This document shows positions 48,873-57,965 of a stretch of DNA of 64,000 nt, in pieces (position 1 is the stretch's first letter; the number at the start of each line of letters is the position of its first letter). This DNA comes from Evtepia gabavorous (GTDB lineage Bacteria; Bacillota; Clostridia; Oscillospirales; Oscillospiraceae): positions 1 through 64,000 of the forward strand of contig NZ_QQRQ01000003.1 in NCBI RefSeq assembly GCF_003425665.1, written 5' to 3'. The translations under genes and the position numbers were made by a program. The notes under the pieces were generated by a model. It did not search any database. It was not told the DNA's origin and saw nothing but the letters and a program-made list of their open reading frames with translations.

Positions 48873-49921
48873 GAAGGGGAGAGCATGGCGGGGACTGGGC
48901 CGCCTACCAGATACAATACCATGGGATGCCCCTGGACTTTTCCGCCAATGTAAGCCCTATGGGGATTCCTGCGGGCGTGAAGCGCGCTCTGTACCAGGCG
49001 GTGGAGGAGGTAAATCGGTATCCAGACCCCTTGTGCCGGCAGCTTCGGGCGTGTCTGGGCAGGCACCATGACGTCTCTTCCGCCCAGATTCTCTGTGGGA
49101 ATGGGGCCTCCGACTTGATCGACCGCCTGGTGCTGGCGCTTCGCCCTAAGCGGGGGATGGTAACTGCGCCGGCGTTTTCCGAGTATGGCCAAGCGCTGAG
49201 GCGGGTGGGCTGTCAAGTGGAGGAGTTTCCCCTGCAACGGGCAGAGGATTTTCGGATGACAGCGCGGATTTTGGAGCGCATTACGCCTGCATTGGATATT
49301 TTATTTCTCTGTGAGCCCAGCAACCCCGCTGGACAGACAACAGACCGGGCTTTGCTGGAGAAGATCCTGGAGCGGTGTGATGCCTGTGGCGTCCTTCTTG
49401 TGGTGGATGAATGCTTTGAGGAATTTCTCCTGGACCGGTCCCATTCCATGGTTTCCAACCTGACGGGACATCACCTTTTGATTCTCCGGGCCTTTACCAA
49501 ATTTTATGGGCTGGCTGGGGTTCGGCTGGGGTACTGTCTGTGCCAGGAGGAGACGTTATTGGAGCAGATGCGTTTGGCGGGGCAGCCCTGGCCGGTGTCC
49601 CACCTGGCCCAGGCGGCGGGGATGGCGGCCCTGGAGGAGACGGTGTATGGAGACCAGCTGCGGGCGTGGACCCGGCGGCGACGGGAGGCACTTCGGTTGG
49701 CGCTGACCCAGCTGGGCTGTGATGTGGTGCCGGGGCAGGCCAATTATCTGCTGTTTTTCCATCGGAATTCGTCGTTGGATCAGGACTTGGCCCAGCGGGG
49801 GATTTTGATCCGAAACTGTGAGACCTACTCCGGCCTGGGGCCTGGCTGGTTCCGGGTGGCGGTTCGAGAGGAAGAGGCGTGCCGACGGCTGATCCAGGCC
49901 ATGGAGGAGTGTGTGGGATGA
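48869..49921 (+). CDS. cobD: L-threonine-O-3-phosphate decarboxylase
   Basis: 350-residue PLP enzyme of the class I aminotransferase fold making (R)-1-aminopropan-2-ol phosphate. GGDWAAYQIQYHGMPLDFSANVSPMG, NRYPDP, LCEPSNPAGQTT, VVDECFEEF and the PLP lysine Lys211 in RAFTKFYGLAGVRLGY support it. ATG at 48869 follows GGAGGAGG and overlaps cbiB. Could also be annotated histidinol-phosphate-aminotransferase-like, but context decides for CobD. Confidence 0.93.
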   Translation: MRRGEHGGDWAAYQIQYHGMPLDFSANVSPMGIPAGVKRALYQAVEEVNRYPDPLCRQLRACLGRHHDVSSAQILCGNGASDLIDRLVLALRPKRGMVTAPAFSEYGQALRRVGCQVEEFPLQRAEDFRMTARILERITPALDILFLCEPSNPAGQTTDRALLEKILERCDACGVLLVVDECFEEFLLDRSHSMVSNLTGHHLLILRAFTKFYGLAGVRLGYCLCQEETLLEQMRLAGQPWPVSHLAQAAGMAALEETVYGDQLRAWTRRRREALRLALTQLGCDVVPGQANYLLFFHRNSSLDQDLAQRGILIRNCETYSGLGPGWFRVAVREEEACRRLIQAMEECVG

Positions 49922-51402
49922 CCAAACGATTGATGATTCAAGGGACCATGTCAGGCGTGGGAAAGAGCCTGCTCACAGCGGCCCTTTGCCGGATCTTTTG
50001 GCAGGATGGATATCGGGTGGCGCCGTTTAAGAGTCAGAATATGGCCCTTAACAGCTATATCACCGAGAACGGGCTGGAGATGGGACGGGCACAGGTGCTT
50101 CAGGCCTGGGCGGCGGGCCGGGAACCTGATGTACGGATGAACCCGATTCTCCTAAAACCGTCCAGCGACGTGGGCAGTCAGCTGATTGTCAAAGGGGAGG
50201 TCCGGGGGGACTACCAGGCGTCGGAATATTTCCGCAAGAAACGAGAACTGATTCCGGAGATTCTGGCGTCTTACCACAGCCTGTGCCAGGAGAATGACAT
50301 TCTTGTCATTGAGGGGGCGGGGAGTCCGGCGGAGATCAATTTGAAAGCGGATGACATTGTTAACATGGGGCTGGCCCGGCTGGTGGACGCACCTGTCCTG
50401 CTGGTGGGGGACATTGATCGGGGCGGGGTGTTTGCCCAGCTCTATGGAACCCTGGCGCTGCTGGAGCCAGATGAGCAGGACCGAGTGGTGGGCTGCGTCA
50501 TCAATAAGTTTCGGGGGGATGTGGCGCTGCTCCAACCAGGGCTGAAAATGCTGGAGGAGAAAACCAAGGTCCCGGTACTGGGGGTGATCCCCTATGTGCC
50601 GCTGGATCTGGATGAAGAGGACTCCCTGGCGCCCTGTTTGACACGGACTTCCCACCATAAACCAGTGGACCTTGCAGTGATTCGCCTGCCGCGGCTGTCT
50701 AATTTTACAGATTTTGCGCCGCTGGAGCGACATGAGGCATTGGGCGTTCGGTATGTCAGCCGAGTGGAGGAACTGGGACGTCCGGACGGGGTCCTGCTGC
50801 CTGGCACCAAGAACACCATGGGGGACCTTCTGTGGCTGCGCCAGAACGGACTGGAAGCCGAGATCAAAAAACTGGCAGCCCAGGGAACCCCGCTGCTGGG
50901 CATCTGCGGCGGGTACCAGATGCTGGGACGCAGTCTGTCCGATCCGGATGGGGTGGAAGAAGGCGGTATGCTGGCAGGAATGGGCCTGCTGCCCTGTGAC
51001 ACGGTGTTTCTCCGGCGGAAGATCAGGCGAAGAACCCGGGCGAAGGTGGTAGCGCCGATGCTGGCAGGGGGAAATTTGGCAGGGTATGAGATTCACATGG
51101 GAGAAACCACGGTCCACGGTGCGCCATTTTGCCGCCTGGACGGAGGAAAACCAGAAGGAGCCGTCCAGGGAAATGTATTTGGGACCTATCTTCATGGGCT
51201 GTTTGACACGGGAGAGCTGACGGAACGTCTGGCCCAGTGGCTCCTGTCTCGGAAAGGACTTGCGGGAGAGACCGGAGGTCTGCAAAGTCATCGGGCGCAT
51301 CAGGAAGAGCAGTTAAATCAGTTGGCCTGTATCGTCCGGCAGCACATAGACCTGCCGGCTATTTATGAGGCAATGGGACAGAACGGGAGGGGAGAACGAT
51401 GA
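49918..51402 (+). CDS. cbiP: Cobyric acid synthase
   Basis: 494 residues; amidates side chains b, d, e and g of adenosylcobyrinate diamide. MIQGTMSGVGKSLLTAALCRI, PFKSQNMALNS, EGAGSPAEINL, GDIDRGGVFAQLYGT, GCVINKFRGD, LPGTKNT, the Cys of LLGICGGYQMLG and C-terminal GTYLHGLFD. Normal length for CobQ/CbiP. Overlaps both neighbours by ATGA. Confidence 0.96.
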   Translation: MTKRLMIQGTMSGVGKSLLTAALCRIFWQDGYRVAPFKSQNMALNSYITENGLEMGRAQVLQAWAAGREPDVRMNPILLKPSSDVGSQLIVKGEVRGDYQASEYFRKKRELIPEILASYHSLCQENDILVIEGAGSPAEINLKADDIVNMGLARLVDAPVLLVGDIDRGGVFAQLYGTLALLEPDEQDRVVGCVINKFRGDVALLQPGLKMLEEKTKVPVLGVIPYVPLDLDEEDSLAPCLTRTSHHKPVDLAVIRLPRLSNFTDFAPLERHEALGVRYVSRVEELGRPDGVLLPGTKNTMGDLLWLRQNGLEAEIKKLAAQGTPLLGICGGYQMLGRSLSDPDGVEEGGMLAGMGLLPCDTVFLRRKIRRRTRAKVVAPMLAGGNLAGYEIHMGETTVHGAPFCRLDGGKPEGAVQGNVFGTYLHGLFDTGELTERLAQWLLSRKGLAGETGGLQSHRAHQEEQLNQLACIVRQHIDLPAIYEAMGQNGRGER

Positions 51403-52064
51403 AGCACAGTAGACCAGCTGACATTGAGCGGACCAGCATGGCGATCATCGCAGAGGAACTGCGGCAGAGGGGGATGCAGGTCCCGCCGGATCAGGAGGCC
51501 GTGGTAAAGCGGGTGATCCACACCACGGCAGATTTTGAATATGCAGAAAATCTTGTTTTTACAAAAAATGCAGTTTCGCTGGGGGTTGCGGCCCTTCGAA
51601 AGGGAACGCCCATTGTGACAGACACCAATATGGCAAAGGCGGGCATCAGTCGGCCTGGGTTGGAGAAATTGGGGTCTCATGTGATGTGTTTCATGGCCGA
51701 CCCTGCGGTAGCCCAACGGGCCGAGGCGCAGGGAACCACGCGAGCGGCAGCCGCCATGGAACAAGCGGCACAGGTGTGTCCCGGGGCAGTCCTGGCGATC
51801 GGGAATGCGCCCACGGCGCTGTTTGCCATTGCCCGACAGATGGAGCGAGGACAGTTTCCGGCGATGCTGATCGGGGTGCCTGTGGGATTTGTGAATGTGG
51901 AGGAGGCCAAGGAGCAGGTGCTTGCGCTGTGCCGGCGGTTTGAAGTGCCGGCAATTTTGGCCATGGGACGGAAAGGTGGCAGCAATGTGGCAGCGGCTAT
52001 TTGCAATGCCTTGCTCTATCTGGCCGGGGATATGCTGGACCCTGCCGAACGTGGCTGGCAGTGA
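51399..52064 (+). CDS. cbiC: Cobalt-precorrin-8 methylmutase
   Basis: 221 residues; moves the C11 methyl to C12 to give cobyrinate. Catalytic His41 in VKRVIHTTADFEYAEN, then DTNMAKAGI, CFMADPAVAQRA, GNAPTALFAI, IGVPVGFVNVEEAKE and GRKGGSNVAAAICNALLY. Last gene of the operon, although cbiC is commonly near the front in other genomes. A terminator follows. Confidence 0.96.
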   Translation: MKHSRPADIERTSMAIIAEELRQRGMQVPPDQEAVVKRVIHTTADFEYAENLVFTKNAVSLGVAALRKGTPIVTDTNMAKAGISRPGLEKLGSHVMCFMADPAVAQRAEAQGTTRAAAAMEQAAQVCPGAVLAIGNAPTALFAIARQMERGQFPAMLIGVPVGFVNVEEAKEQVLALCRRFEVPAILAMGRKGGSNVAAAICNALLYLAGDMLDPAERGWQ

Positions 52065-52085
52065 AAAGGAAAAAAACAGAAAAAG

Positions 52086-52131
52086 AAAGCCCTCAGAATT
52101 TCTCTTGTTCAAGGAATTCTGGGGGCTTTTT
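52086..52131 (+). terminator. Terminator of the cobalamin operon
   Basis: 15-bp stem (52086-52100 with 52115-52129, one G-T), 14-base loop, then five T; 21 bases after cbiC. Confidence 0.85.
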
Positions 52132-52139
52132 GGGATGAT

Positions 52140-52620
52140 TTTGGAACATTTTATACAGTAAAGCGAGAGGAGAAGTCCAAAATTTACCCGGCGTTTTGAC
52201 GATTTTATCGTGGAAGATGCGAAGAAAGCACTGTGCTTTTGGAGAATTGGAAAGCAAACGGGTAGGAATCAAGGATAGAGAGGAGATTGGCCGAAGGGGG
52301 AGCAGGGAAAAAATATGATAAGAATATCTTATGGGAAGAGGAGGGGGGAAAGAACAGAAGGGAGGAAGATGATCATGTGGAGGAAAGAATCAGGGAGAAG
52401 AAAATTGGATTCATAAGAAAAAGTGAAAGGAGAAGAGAAGCGTATAAAGAGAAAGGAAAGGGGGGATGGCTCGAAAATGGACAGGAAAAAACTTGCACAA
52501 AGGTAAAAAGCAAGTTTTGGATTTCTTTCTTGCAATTGAGAAAGACCTATGGTAGATTGTTCATAATTTCACAGAAAGTTTTCTTAACATACGAAAGGGA
52601 GAGAGAAAGGGGGTGATCGG
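52140..52620 (+). promoter_or_regulatory. Purine-rich leader and promoter region of the V-ATPase operon
   Basis: About 480 bases with no credible gene. 52280-52480 is strikingly purine-rich on the plus strand (long G/A runs). A perfect hairpin AAAACTTGC/GCAAGTTTT spans 52488-52518. A promoter candidate TTGCAA (52530-52535), 17-base spacer, TAGATT (52553-52558) precedes the first ATPase gene by 62 bases. Confidence 0.5.
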
Positions 52621-52935
52621 ATGTCTCTGGATGCGGTGAAACGAGTCATGGAAGTGGAGAAACAGGCTTCACAGCAACGGGAAGAAGGGGAACGAGAGGC
52701 CAGGCGCCGAATCACGGCGGCGGAAAAGGCAGGGGCGGAGCGCTTAGAGAGTGCTTGTCGAGCGGCGGAGATAAAAGTAAAGAAAATGATGACGGAAGAG
52801 GAAGAAAAGAATGCAAAAGAAACAGCAGAGCGGCAGGAGGAGGCTGCGCGCCTGTATGAGGAAATCAAGGCAGAAGGAGAGCGTCATTTGGACCAAGCCG
52901 CAGAGTGGATCGTGAGAAGGGTGGTGGAGTTCTAA
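52621..52935 (+). CDS. V-type ATPase peripheral-stalk subunit G/H
   Basis: 104-residue, almost wholly charged coiled coil (heptads from about 5 to 95, rich in E, K, R, A) that pairs with subunit E to form the peripheral stalk linking subunit I to the A3B3 head. Composition, length and its place as first gene before subunit I match archaeal AhaH / bacterial NtpG-type stalk proteins. GGGGTG ribosome site. Confidence 0.82.
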   Translation: MSLDAVKRVMEVEKQASQQREEGEREARRRITAAEKAGAERLESACRAAEIKVKKMMTEEEEKNAKETAERQEEAARLYEEIKAEGERHLDQAAEWIVRRVVEF

Positions 52936-54906
52936 GTGTCAATTGTAAAAATGAAGCGGCTGCGGCTGCTCTCATTGACTTCAGAGCGGGACCATCTCTT
53001 GGCCCGGCTGCAGCGTGCTGGCTGTGTGGAGGTGACAGAACCGGAAGAACCGCAAAGCATGCCGGAATGGGGCAGCTTGCTGCGTCGGGATTCCACAGCG
53101 CTTCTGACGGTGAAAAGTCAAGCCACTACGGTTCGGACCGCCTTGGAGAATGTAAACCGATACGCAGCAGTTCGGTCAGGACTGTTCATTCAACGGGAGG
53201 CCATCCGGGAACAGGATTTTTTCCGGCAGGAAACGATGGAAGAGGCCTTGGCGCTGGCGGAAAAGATCAATGCCTGGAACCGGCAGCTGGCAAAGCTCCA
53301 GACCCAGGAGACCAATCTGAAGAACTTGAAAACCAGTTTGATGCCGTGGGCCCCGCTGGACCTTCCTCTTGAACTTCAGGAAACGGCCACATCGGTATTT
53401 CAGCTGGGAACTTGCCCTCTGGCGGTGAATCTGTCCGAACTGACCGCACAACTGGAGAAAACTGCGGAGCGAGCCCATCTCCAGGAGATTTCCCAGGATA
53501 AGCATCAGCGGTATCTCCTGCTGATCTGCCATAAGGAGGCGCTGGAGCGGGCAACGCAGTGCCTGCGGGCCCATGGATATGGGATTTCTCACTGGAAGGC
53601 CCGTACAGGGACACCGGCGGAGAACATCCGTCGGGTGGAAGAGGAACTGCTTCAAAATCAACGGGAACGGGAGGACGTGATCCAGTCCATTTCCGCTTGC
53701 CAAAGCCAGAGGAAAAAACTGGAACTTTGTCAGGACCGCCTCCAGCAGGAACTCCAGAAGGAGCAGGCGCGGGAAAAAATTCTCACCGATGGCACAATGA
53801 TTTTTTTGGAGGGGTGGGTTGCCCAGACGGGGCTGTCCCGGCTGGAAGAAGAATTGAGCGACATTCTCTGTGCCTATGAATGGAGGGAACCTGATCCCGA
53901 GGAGATTCCCCCTACGCTGCTGAAAAATCAAAAGTGGCTTTCCTGTATCAACATGGTGACAGAGATGTACTCCCTGCCGGCTTACCGGGGAGGAATTGAT
54001 CCGAATCCGCTGATCTTTGGATTCTTTGTGGTGTTTTTCGGCATGATGTTTGCAGACCTGGCCTATGGCCTGGTTCTCTGGGCAGTCTCCCTGGGGATCA
54101 CCAAAAAGTATCGTCCCAAGGGGACGGTGGGAAACATGTTTCAGTTGGGACAGTACTTGGGAATCTCCACTGCCGTGTTCGGGGTGCTGACAGGTGGTTT
54201 CTTTGGAGACGCAGTATATCAGTTTACCACGGCGTTCTTTCCGGAACACGTCATTACCTTGCCGGCGCTGATCAACCCTCTGCAGGATCCGATGACCATT
54301 ATGGTGATCGCCCTGGGGTTGGGGGTGCTTCACATGCTGTTTGGACAGTGTGTCCATATTTACATGGAGGCCCGGGATGGACGCCTTCTGGATGGCATTT
54401 TGGATGTGGTCCCTTGGTGGATTGTGTTTGCGGGGATTGCTCTGGCTGCTTTACAGGGGAGCGCTGTGGTGGTTCTGGTGGGATTTCTGGCACTGTTGTT
54501 TACTCAGGGACGACATAAGAAGGGTATTGTACGGAAACTGCTTGGCGGTCTGGCCAGTTGGTATGATATCACAAGCTGGCTGGGGGATATCCTCTCCTAC
54601 TGCCGTTTGATGGCCCTGATGCTGGCCACCTCAGTGATTTCCCAGGTGTTTAATATTTTAGCCACCCTGCCTGGAGAGGGCCTACCCAAGCCCGTGGGTA
54701 TCCTGGTGTTTCTGGTGATTTTTTTGGTGGGAAATCTCTTTAACATGGGCATCAACATCATTGGGACCTATGTTCATGCGGCCCGCCTGCAGTATCTGGA
54801 GTTTTTCAGTAAGTTTTATAAGGAGGGCGGTGTTCCCTTTAATCCCCTGAAATATCAGACCAAATATGTGGACGTGACCACAGACAGCGGGGAGGTGGTG
54901 GAATGA
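52936..54906 (+). CDS. ntpI: V-type ATPase subunit I (a-subunit)
   Basis: 656 residues. N-terminal cytoplasmic half (1-340) with long helices that bind the stalk; C-terminal half with about seven to eight membrane helices beginning at GGIDPNPLIFGFFVVFFGMMFADLAYGL and including the ion-path segment DILSYCRLMALMLATSVISQVFN, where the conserved Arg lies. GTG start immediately after the stop of the upstream gene; ATGA overlap with ntpK. Confidence 0.93.
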   Translation: MSIVKMKRLRLLSLTSERDHLLARLQRAGCVEVTEPEEPQSMPEWGSLLRRDSTALLTVKSQATTVRTALENVNRYAAVRSGLFIQREAIREQDFFRQETMEEALALAEKINAWNRQLAKLQTQETNLKNLKTSLMPWAPLDLPLELQETATSVFQLGTCPLAVNLSELTAQLEKTAERAHLQEISQDKHQRYLLLICHKEALERATQCLRAHGYGISHWKARTGTPAENIRRVEEELLQNQREREDVIQSISACQSQRKKLELCQDRLQQELQKEQAREKILTDGTMIFLEGWVAQTGLSRLEEELSDILCAYEWREPDPEEIPPTLLKNQKWLSCINMVTEMYSLPAYRGGIDPNPLIFGFFVVFFGMMFADLAYGLVLWAVSLGITKKYRPKGTVGNMFQLGQYLGISTAVFGVLTGGFFGDAVYQFTTAFFPEHVITLPALINPLQDPMTIMVIALGLGVLHMLFGQCVHIYMEARDGRLLDGILDVVPWWIVFAGIALAALQGSAVVVLVGFLALLFTQGRHKKGIVRKLLGGLASWYDITSWLGDILSYCRLMALMLATSVISQVFNILATLPGEGLPKPVGILVFLVIFLVGNLFNMGINIIGTYVHAARLQYLEFFSKFYKEGGVPFNPLKYQTKYVDVTTDSGEVVE

Positions 54907-55406
54907 GTATCCACGGGTTCTTCCAGACTGTGCCCTTGGAAGGGACTGCGCTTGCTCTGCTGGGCGCGGCCTTGGCAGTGGGGCTGCCCTGCGCTGGTTC
55001 TGCCACTGGAGTGGGAACTGTGGGCCGGGCAGGGGCTGGTCTATTGTCTGTGGACCCAGGGAAGTTTTCTCGGGTGCTGGTCATGCAGATTCTGCCGGGC
55101 ACCCAGGGACTTTATGGCCTGGTCATCTGGTTTTTCGCATTGACCAAGCTGGGATTTTTTTCGGGAGAACTGGCGCATCTGACGCCGTTTCAGGGACTGG
55201 AGTTTTTCGGTGCCTGCTTGCCGGTGGCCCTTGGCGGCCTAATTTTCGGCATTGTTCAGGGCAGGATTTGTGCTGGGGGACTCTCTCTCATTGCCAAGAA
55301 GCCCAATGATCTGAGCCGGTCGGTTATTCTGGCCATTATGATGGAGTTTTACGCGATTCTGGCCCTGCTGGCATCGTTTTTAATGCTCAACCACTTTCAA
55401 TTTTGA
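54903..55406 (+). CDS. ntpK: V-type ATPase proteolipid subunit K, copy 1
   Basis: 167 residues, four membrane helices in two similar hairpins, as in NtpK. Ion-binding residues by analogy with Enterococcus hirae NtpK (L61, T64, Q65, Q110, E139): L64, T67, Q68 in LPGTQGLYG, Q119 in IVQGR and E148 in MMEFYAIL. All are present, favouring Na+ coupling (inference). An extra eight-residue N terminus and a more hydrophobic end distinguish it from copy 2. Confidence 0.93.
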   Translation: MSIHGFFQTVPLEGTALALLGAALAVGLPCAGSATGVGTVGRAGAGLLSVDPGKFSRVLVMQILPGTQGLYGLVIWFFALTKLGFFSGELAHLTPFQGLEFFGACLPVALGGLIFGIVQGRICAGGLSLIAKKPNDLSRSVILAIMMEFYAILALLASFLMLNHFQF

Positions 55407-55451
55407 GGAGAGAGTCTGTGCCTCTTCTGACAGGAACAGGAGGAATCATTC

Positions 55452-55922
55452 ATGGAGACAATTGGAATTGCATTGGCGTTTGTCGGCGCGGCCCTGGCAG
55501 TGGGCTTGGCCTGCTCGGGGTCTGCCCGCGGGGTGGGCAGTGTAGGAGAAGTGGGGGCCGGTGTGCTGGCCAACGACCCGGGAAAGTTCTCTCAGATTCT
55601 GATTTTGCAGATCATCCCTGGAACCCAGGGTCTGTATGGACTGGTGGCCTGGTTTTTTGCCTTAATGAAGCTGGGCTTTTTTTCCGGGGAGCTGCGGGTA
55701 TTGACTGGAAGTGAAGGACTGATGTTTTTGGCGGCCTGTCTGCCCATGGCCATCGGTGGCTTGCTGTCCGCCATTGCACAGGGAAAGTGTGCAGCGGCCG
55801 GCGTGGCCCTGGTGTCCAAGCGGTCAGAGGAGCTGTCCAAGGCGATTATCATGGCCATCATGGTGGAGTTCTATGCCATTTTGTGCCTGCTGGCATCCTT
55901 CCTGATGCTCAATAGCTTATAA
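55452..55922 (+). CDS. ntpK: V-type ATPase proteolipid subunit K, copy 2
   Basis: 156 residues, four helices, closely related to copy 1 and 45 bases after it. Ligand positions T58, Q59 (IIPGTQGLYG), Q110 and E139 match the NtpK pattern exactly, with Ile55 at the Leu position. GGAGG precedes the ATG. Having both copies intact suggests a mixed rotor ring or a spare gene. Confidence 0.93.
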   Translation: METIGIALAFVGAALAVGLACSGSARGVGSVGEVGAGVLANDPGKFSQILILQIIPGTQGLYGLVAWFFALMKLGFFSGELRVLTGSEGLMFLAACLPMAIGGLLSAIAQGKCAAAGVALVSKRSEELSKAIIMAIMVEFYAILCLLASFLMLNSL

Positions 55923-55948
55923 TTATCCATTCTGGCAGAAAGGAGAGC

Positions 55949-56557
55949 ATGGGGATGCACGGGATTGAAAAAGTTACAGACCGCATTGCCCAGGATGCCC
56001 AGGCAGAGATTGAGGCCCAGCTGTCTCAGGCGCAGGAACGGGCGGACCAAATTCTGGCGGAGTATGAGACCCAGGCGCGGGAGGCGGTGGAACGTATTTT
56101 GGCGCATGGGCAGAGAGAGGTGGACGCGCACCGTGCCCAACTGCACAGCATGGCACGGCTGGAGGCGCGGAAACGAGTTCTGGCAGCCAAGCAGGATGTA
56201 ATAGAAGCGGCGTTTGAGAAAGCTTTGGCCCGTCTGTGTGCCCTGCCACGGGAGAAAATGGTACCTCTGCTGGCCCGGTTGGCGGCAGTCTATGCGGAAA
56301 CAGGGGAGGAGGAAGTGATTCTGCCCCCAGCATCCCGGCGGGCTTACGGACAGGACGTGGTGGACCAGGCCAACCAGCTGATTGGGGAGGGACACCTGAC
56401 CTTGGGGCCGGCGGAGGAAGGAATCGCAGGCGGTCTGCTCCTGCGGCGGGGCCGGGTCGATATCAATTGTACCTTTTCCATGCTTCTGCAGCGACGGAGG
56501 GAATCGCTCAGTGCCCAAGTGGCAGAGATTCTCTTTCCCCGAGGAGAGCAGGTGTGA
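55949..56557 (+). CDS. ntpE: V-type ATPase subunit E
   Basis: 202 residues: N-terminal coiled coil (about 1-105, KVTDRIAQDAQAEIEAQLSQ onward) and a C-terminal globular head-binding domain (GLLLRRGRVDINCTFSMLL). Forms the peripheral stalk with the G/H subunit. AAGGAG ribosome site. Confidence 0.92.
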   Translation: MGMHGIEKVTDRIAQDAQAEIEAQLSQAQERADQILAEYETQAREAVERILAHGQREVDAHRAQLHSMARLEARKRVLAAKQDVIEAAFEKALARLCALPREKMVPLLARLAAVYAETGEEEVILPPASRRAYGQDVVDQANQLIGEGHLTLGPAEEGIAGGLLLRRGRVDINCTFSMLLQRRRESLSAQVAEILFPRGEQV

Positions 56558-56581
56558 ACGACGGATGAAGGAGGGCGCCTT

Positions 56582-57583
56582 GTGACAAGAAAAATACATG
56601 ATACGGACTATTTGTTTTTAACTACCCGCGTCCGTGCTCTGGAGGGCTGCCTTCTGAACCGGGGACAGATGGAGCAAATGCTGGAAGCCGGAAGCCCGGA
56701 GGAGGCAGCCCGCATCCTGACCGACTGCGGTTATCCAGAACTGGAAACGGTCAGCGCAATAACGGTGGGGGAGATGCTGAACAGAGAACGGGAACGTTTG
56801 TTCCAGGATTTGGCGGAATTGGTTCCTGACCCGGCGATTTTGGCCGTATTCCAGTTGCCCCACGACTATCACAATGTAAAAGTGCTCTTAAAGAGCGAAG
56901 CAATGGGGATTCAGGAGGACCGGCTGCTGGTGGATGCCGGCCGTATTCCGTCGAAGCAGCTGGTCGCTGCGCTGCGGTCGGGAGAGGTTCAGAATCTGCC
57001 GCCGCAGCTGGGAGAGGCCATAGACGAGGCCCGCCAAGTGCTCTCAGCCACACGAGACCCGCAGTTGGGGGATATGGTTCTGGATCGGCGCTATTTCCAG
57101 GAGCTGCTTGTCCTGGCGGAGGAGACGGGATCTCTGTTTTTGCAGGGATATGTTCAGCGCATGATAGATGCGGCCAATCTCCGGACGGCAGTCCGTGTTC
57201 TCCGTATGGGGCAGGGGACGGAATTCCTGGAGGGAATCCTTTTCCCGGGAGGGAACATGGAGGTGGAGCGGCTTTTGACAGGGATCAATGGCGGAAGTAT
57301 GCTGGAGGAATTGTATGCTTCCTCCCCCCTGGCACGGGCTGCGGAATCAGGAGCTATGGCGGCCCGTGGCGGTTCCTTGACACAATTCGAAAAGGACTGT
57401 GATGACGCGGTTTTGGATGAGGTCCGGCGGGCACAGTTTGTTGCGTTTGGAGAGGCGCCAGTGATTGCCTATTTGGCGGCAAAGGAGGCTGAAATCCTGG
57501 CAATCCGCATCATTCTGACAGGACGTTTGGCGGATTTGGCGCCGGATATTATTCGGGAAAGGCTGCGTGAGGCGTATGTATAA
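56582..57583 (+). CDS. ntpC: V-type ATPase subunit C
   Basis: 333-residue helical funnel that seats the central stalk on the K ring (subunit C/d/AC39). DTDYLFLTTRVRALEGCLLN, HDYHNVKVLLKSE, MVLDRRYFQELL and the C-terminal VIAYLAAKEAEILAIRIIL are typical. GTG start after AAGGAGGG. The 3' end overlaps subunit F by eight bases. Confidence 0.92.
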   Translation: MTRKIHDTDYLFLTTRVRALEGCLLNRGQMEQMLEAGSPEEAARILTDCGYPELETVSAITVGEMLNRERERLFQDLAELVPDPAILAVFQLPHDYHNVKVLLKSEAMGIQEDRLLVDAGRIPSKQLVAALRSGEVQNLPPQLGEAIDEARQVLSATRDPQLGDMVLDRRYFQELLVLAEETGSLFLQGYVQRMIDAANLRTAVRVLRMGQGTEFLEGILFPGGNMEVERLLTGINGGSMLEELYASSPLARAAESGAMAARGGSLTQFEKDCDDAVLDEVRRAQFVAFGEAPVIAYLAAKEAEILAIRIILTGRLADLAPDIIRERLREAYV

Positions 57584-57887
57584 GATCGCGGTGGTGGGGG
57601 ACCGGGACAGCGTGCTGGGCTTTCAGGCCCTTGGGCTGTCTGTCTTCCCCGTTGAAACAGCGGAAGAGGCCAGAAGGGTGATCCACGCCACAGCCAAGGA
57701 GGCGTATGCGATCATTTACCTGACAGAACAGCTGGGCACGCAGTTGAAAGATTTGCTGGCACAGTACGAAAAAGAGCTGGCACCCGCAGTAATTCTAATT
57801 CCCGGAAAAGAAGGGTCGCTGGGAATCGGGATGGAAAAGATAACAGAAACGGTAGAACGGGCCGTGGGTGCGGACATTCTGGCATAA
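57576..57887 (+). CDS. ntpF: V-type ATPase subunit F
   Basis: 103-residue small Rossmann-like central-stalk subunit: YKIAVVGDRDSVLGFQALGL, EEAYAIIYLTEQL-type strand and VILIPGKEGSLGIG. ATG 57576 chosen over a GTG three codons earlier for its match to the family start. Overlaps ntpC. Confidence 0.92.
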   Translation: MYKIAVVGDRDSVLGFQALGLSVFPVETAEEARRVIHATAKEAYAIIYLTEQLGTQLKDLLAQYEKELAPAVILIPGKEGSLGIGMEKITETVERAVGADILA

Positions 57888-57965
57888 GGTTTTTGCGCCA
57901 AGAAAGACGAGGTACAGCGATGGCCGCTGGCAAGGTCCATGGACGGAAAGAAGGGAAAAAGAGCA

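Noticed and set aside
52287-52616. 109-codon plus-strand frame before the V-ATPase genes
   Set aside because: Its Lys/Glu/Arg/Gly-rich sequence is what any frame of a purine-rich tract gives; no ribosome site and no domain-like pattern.
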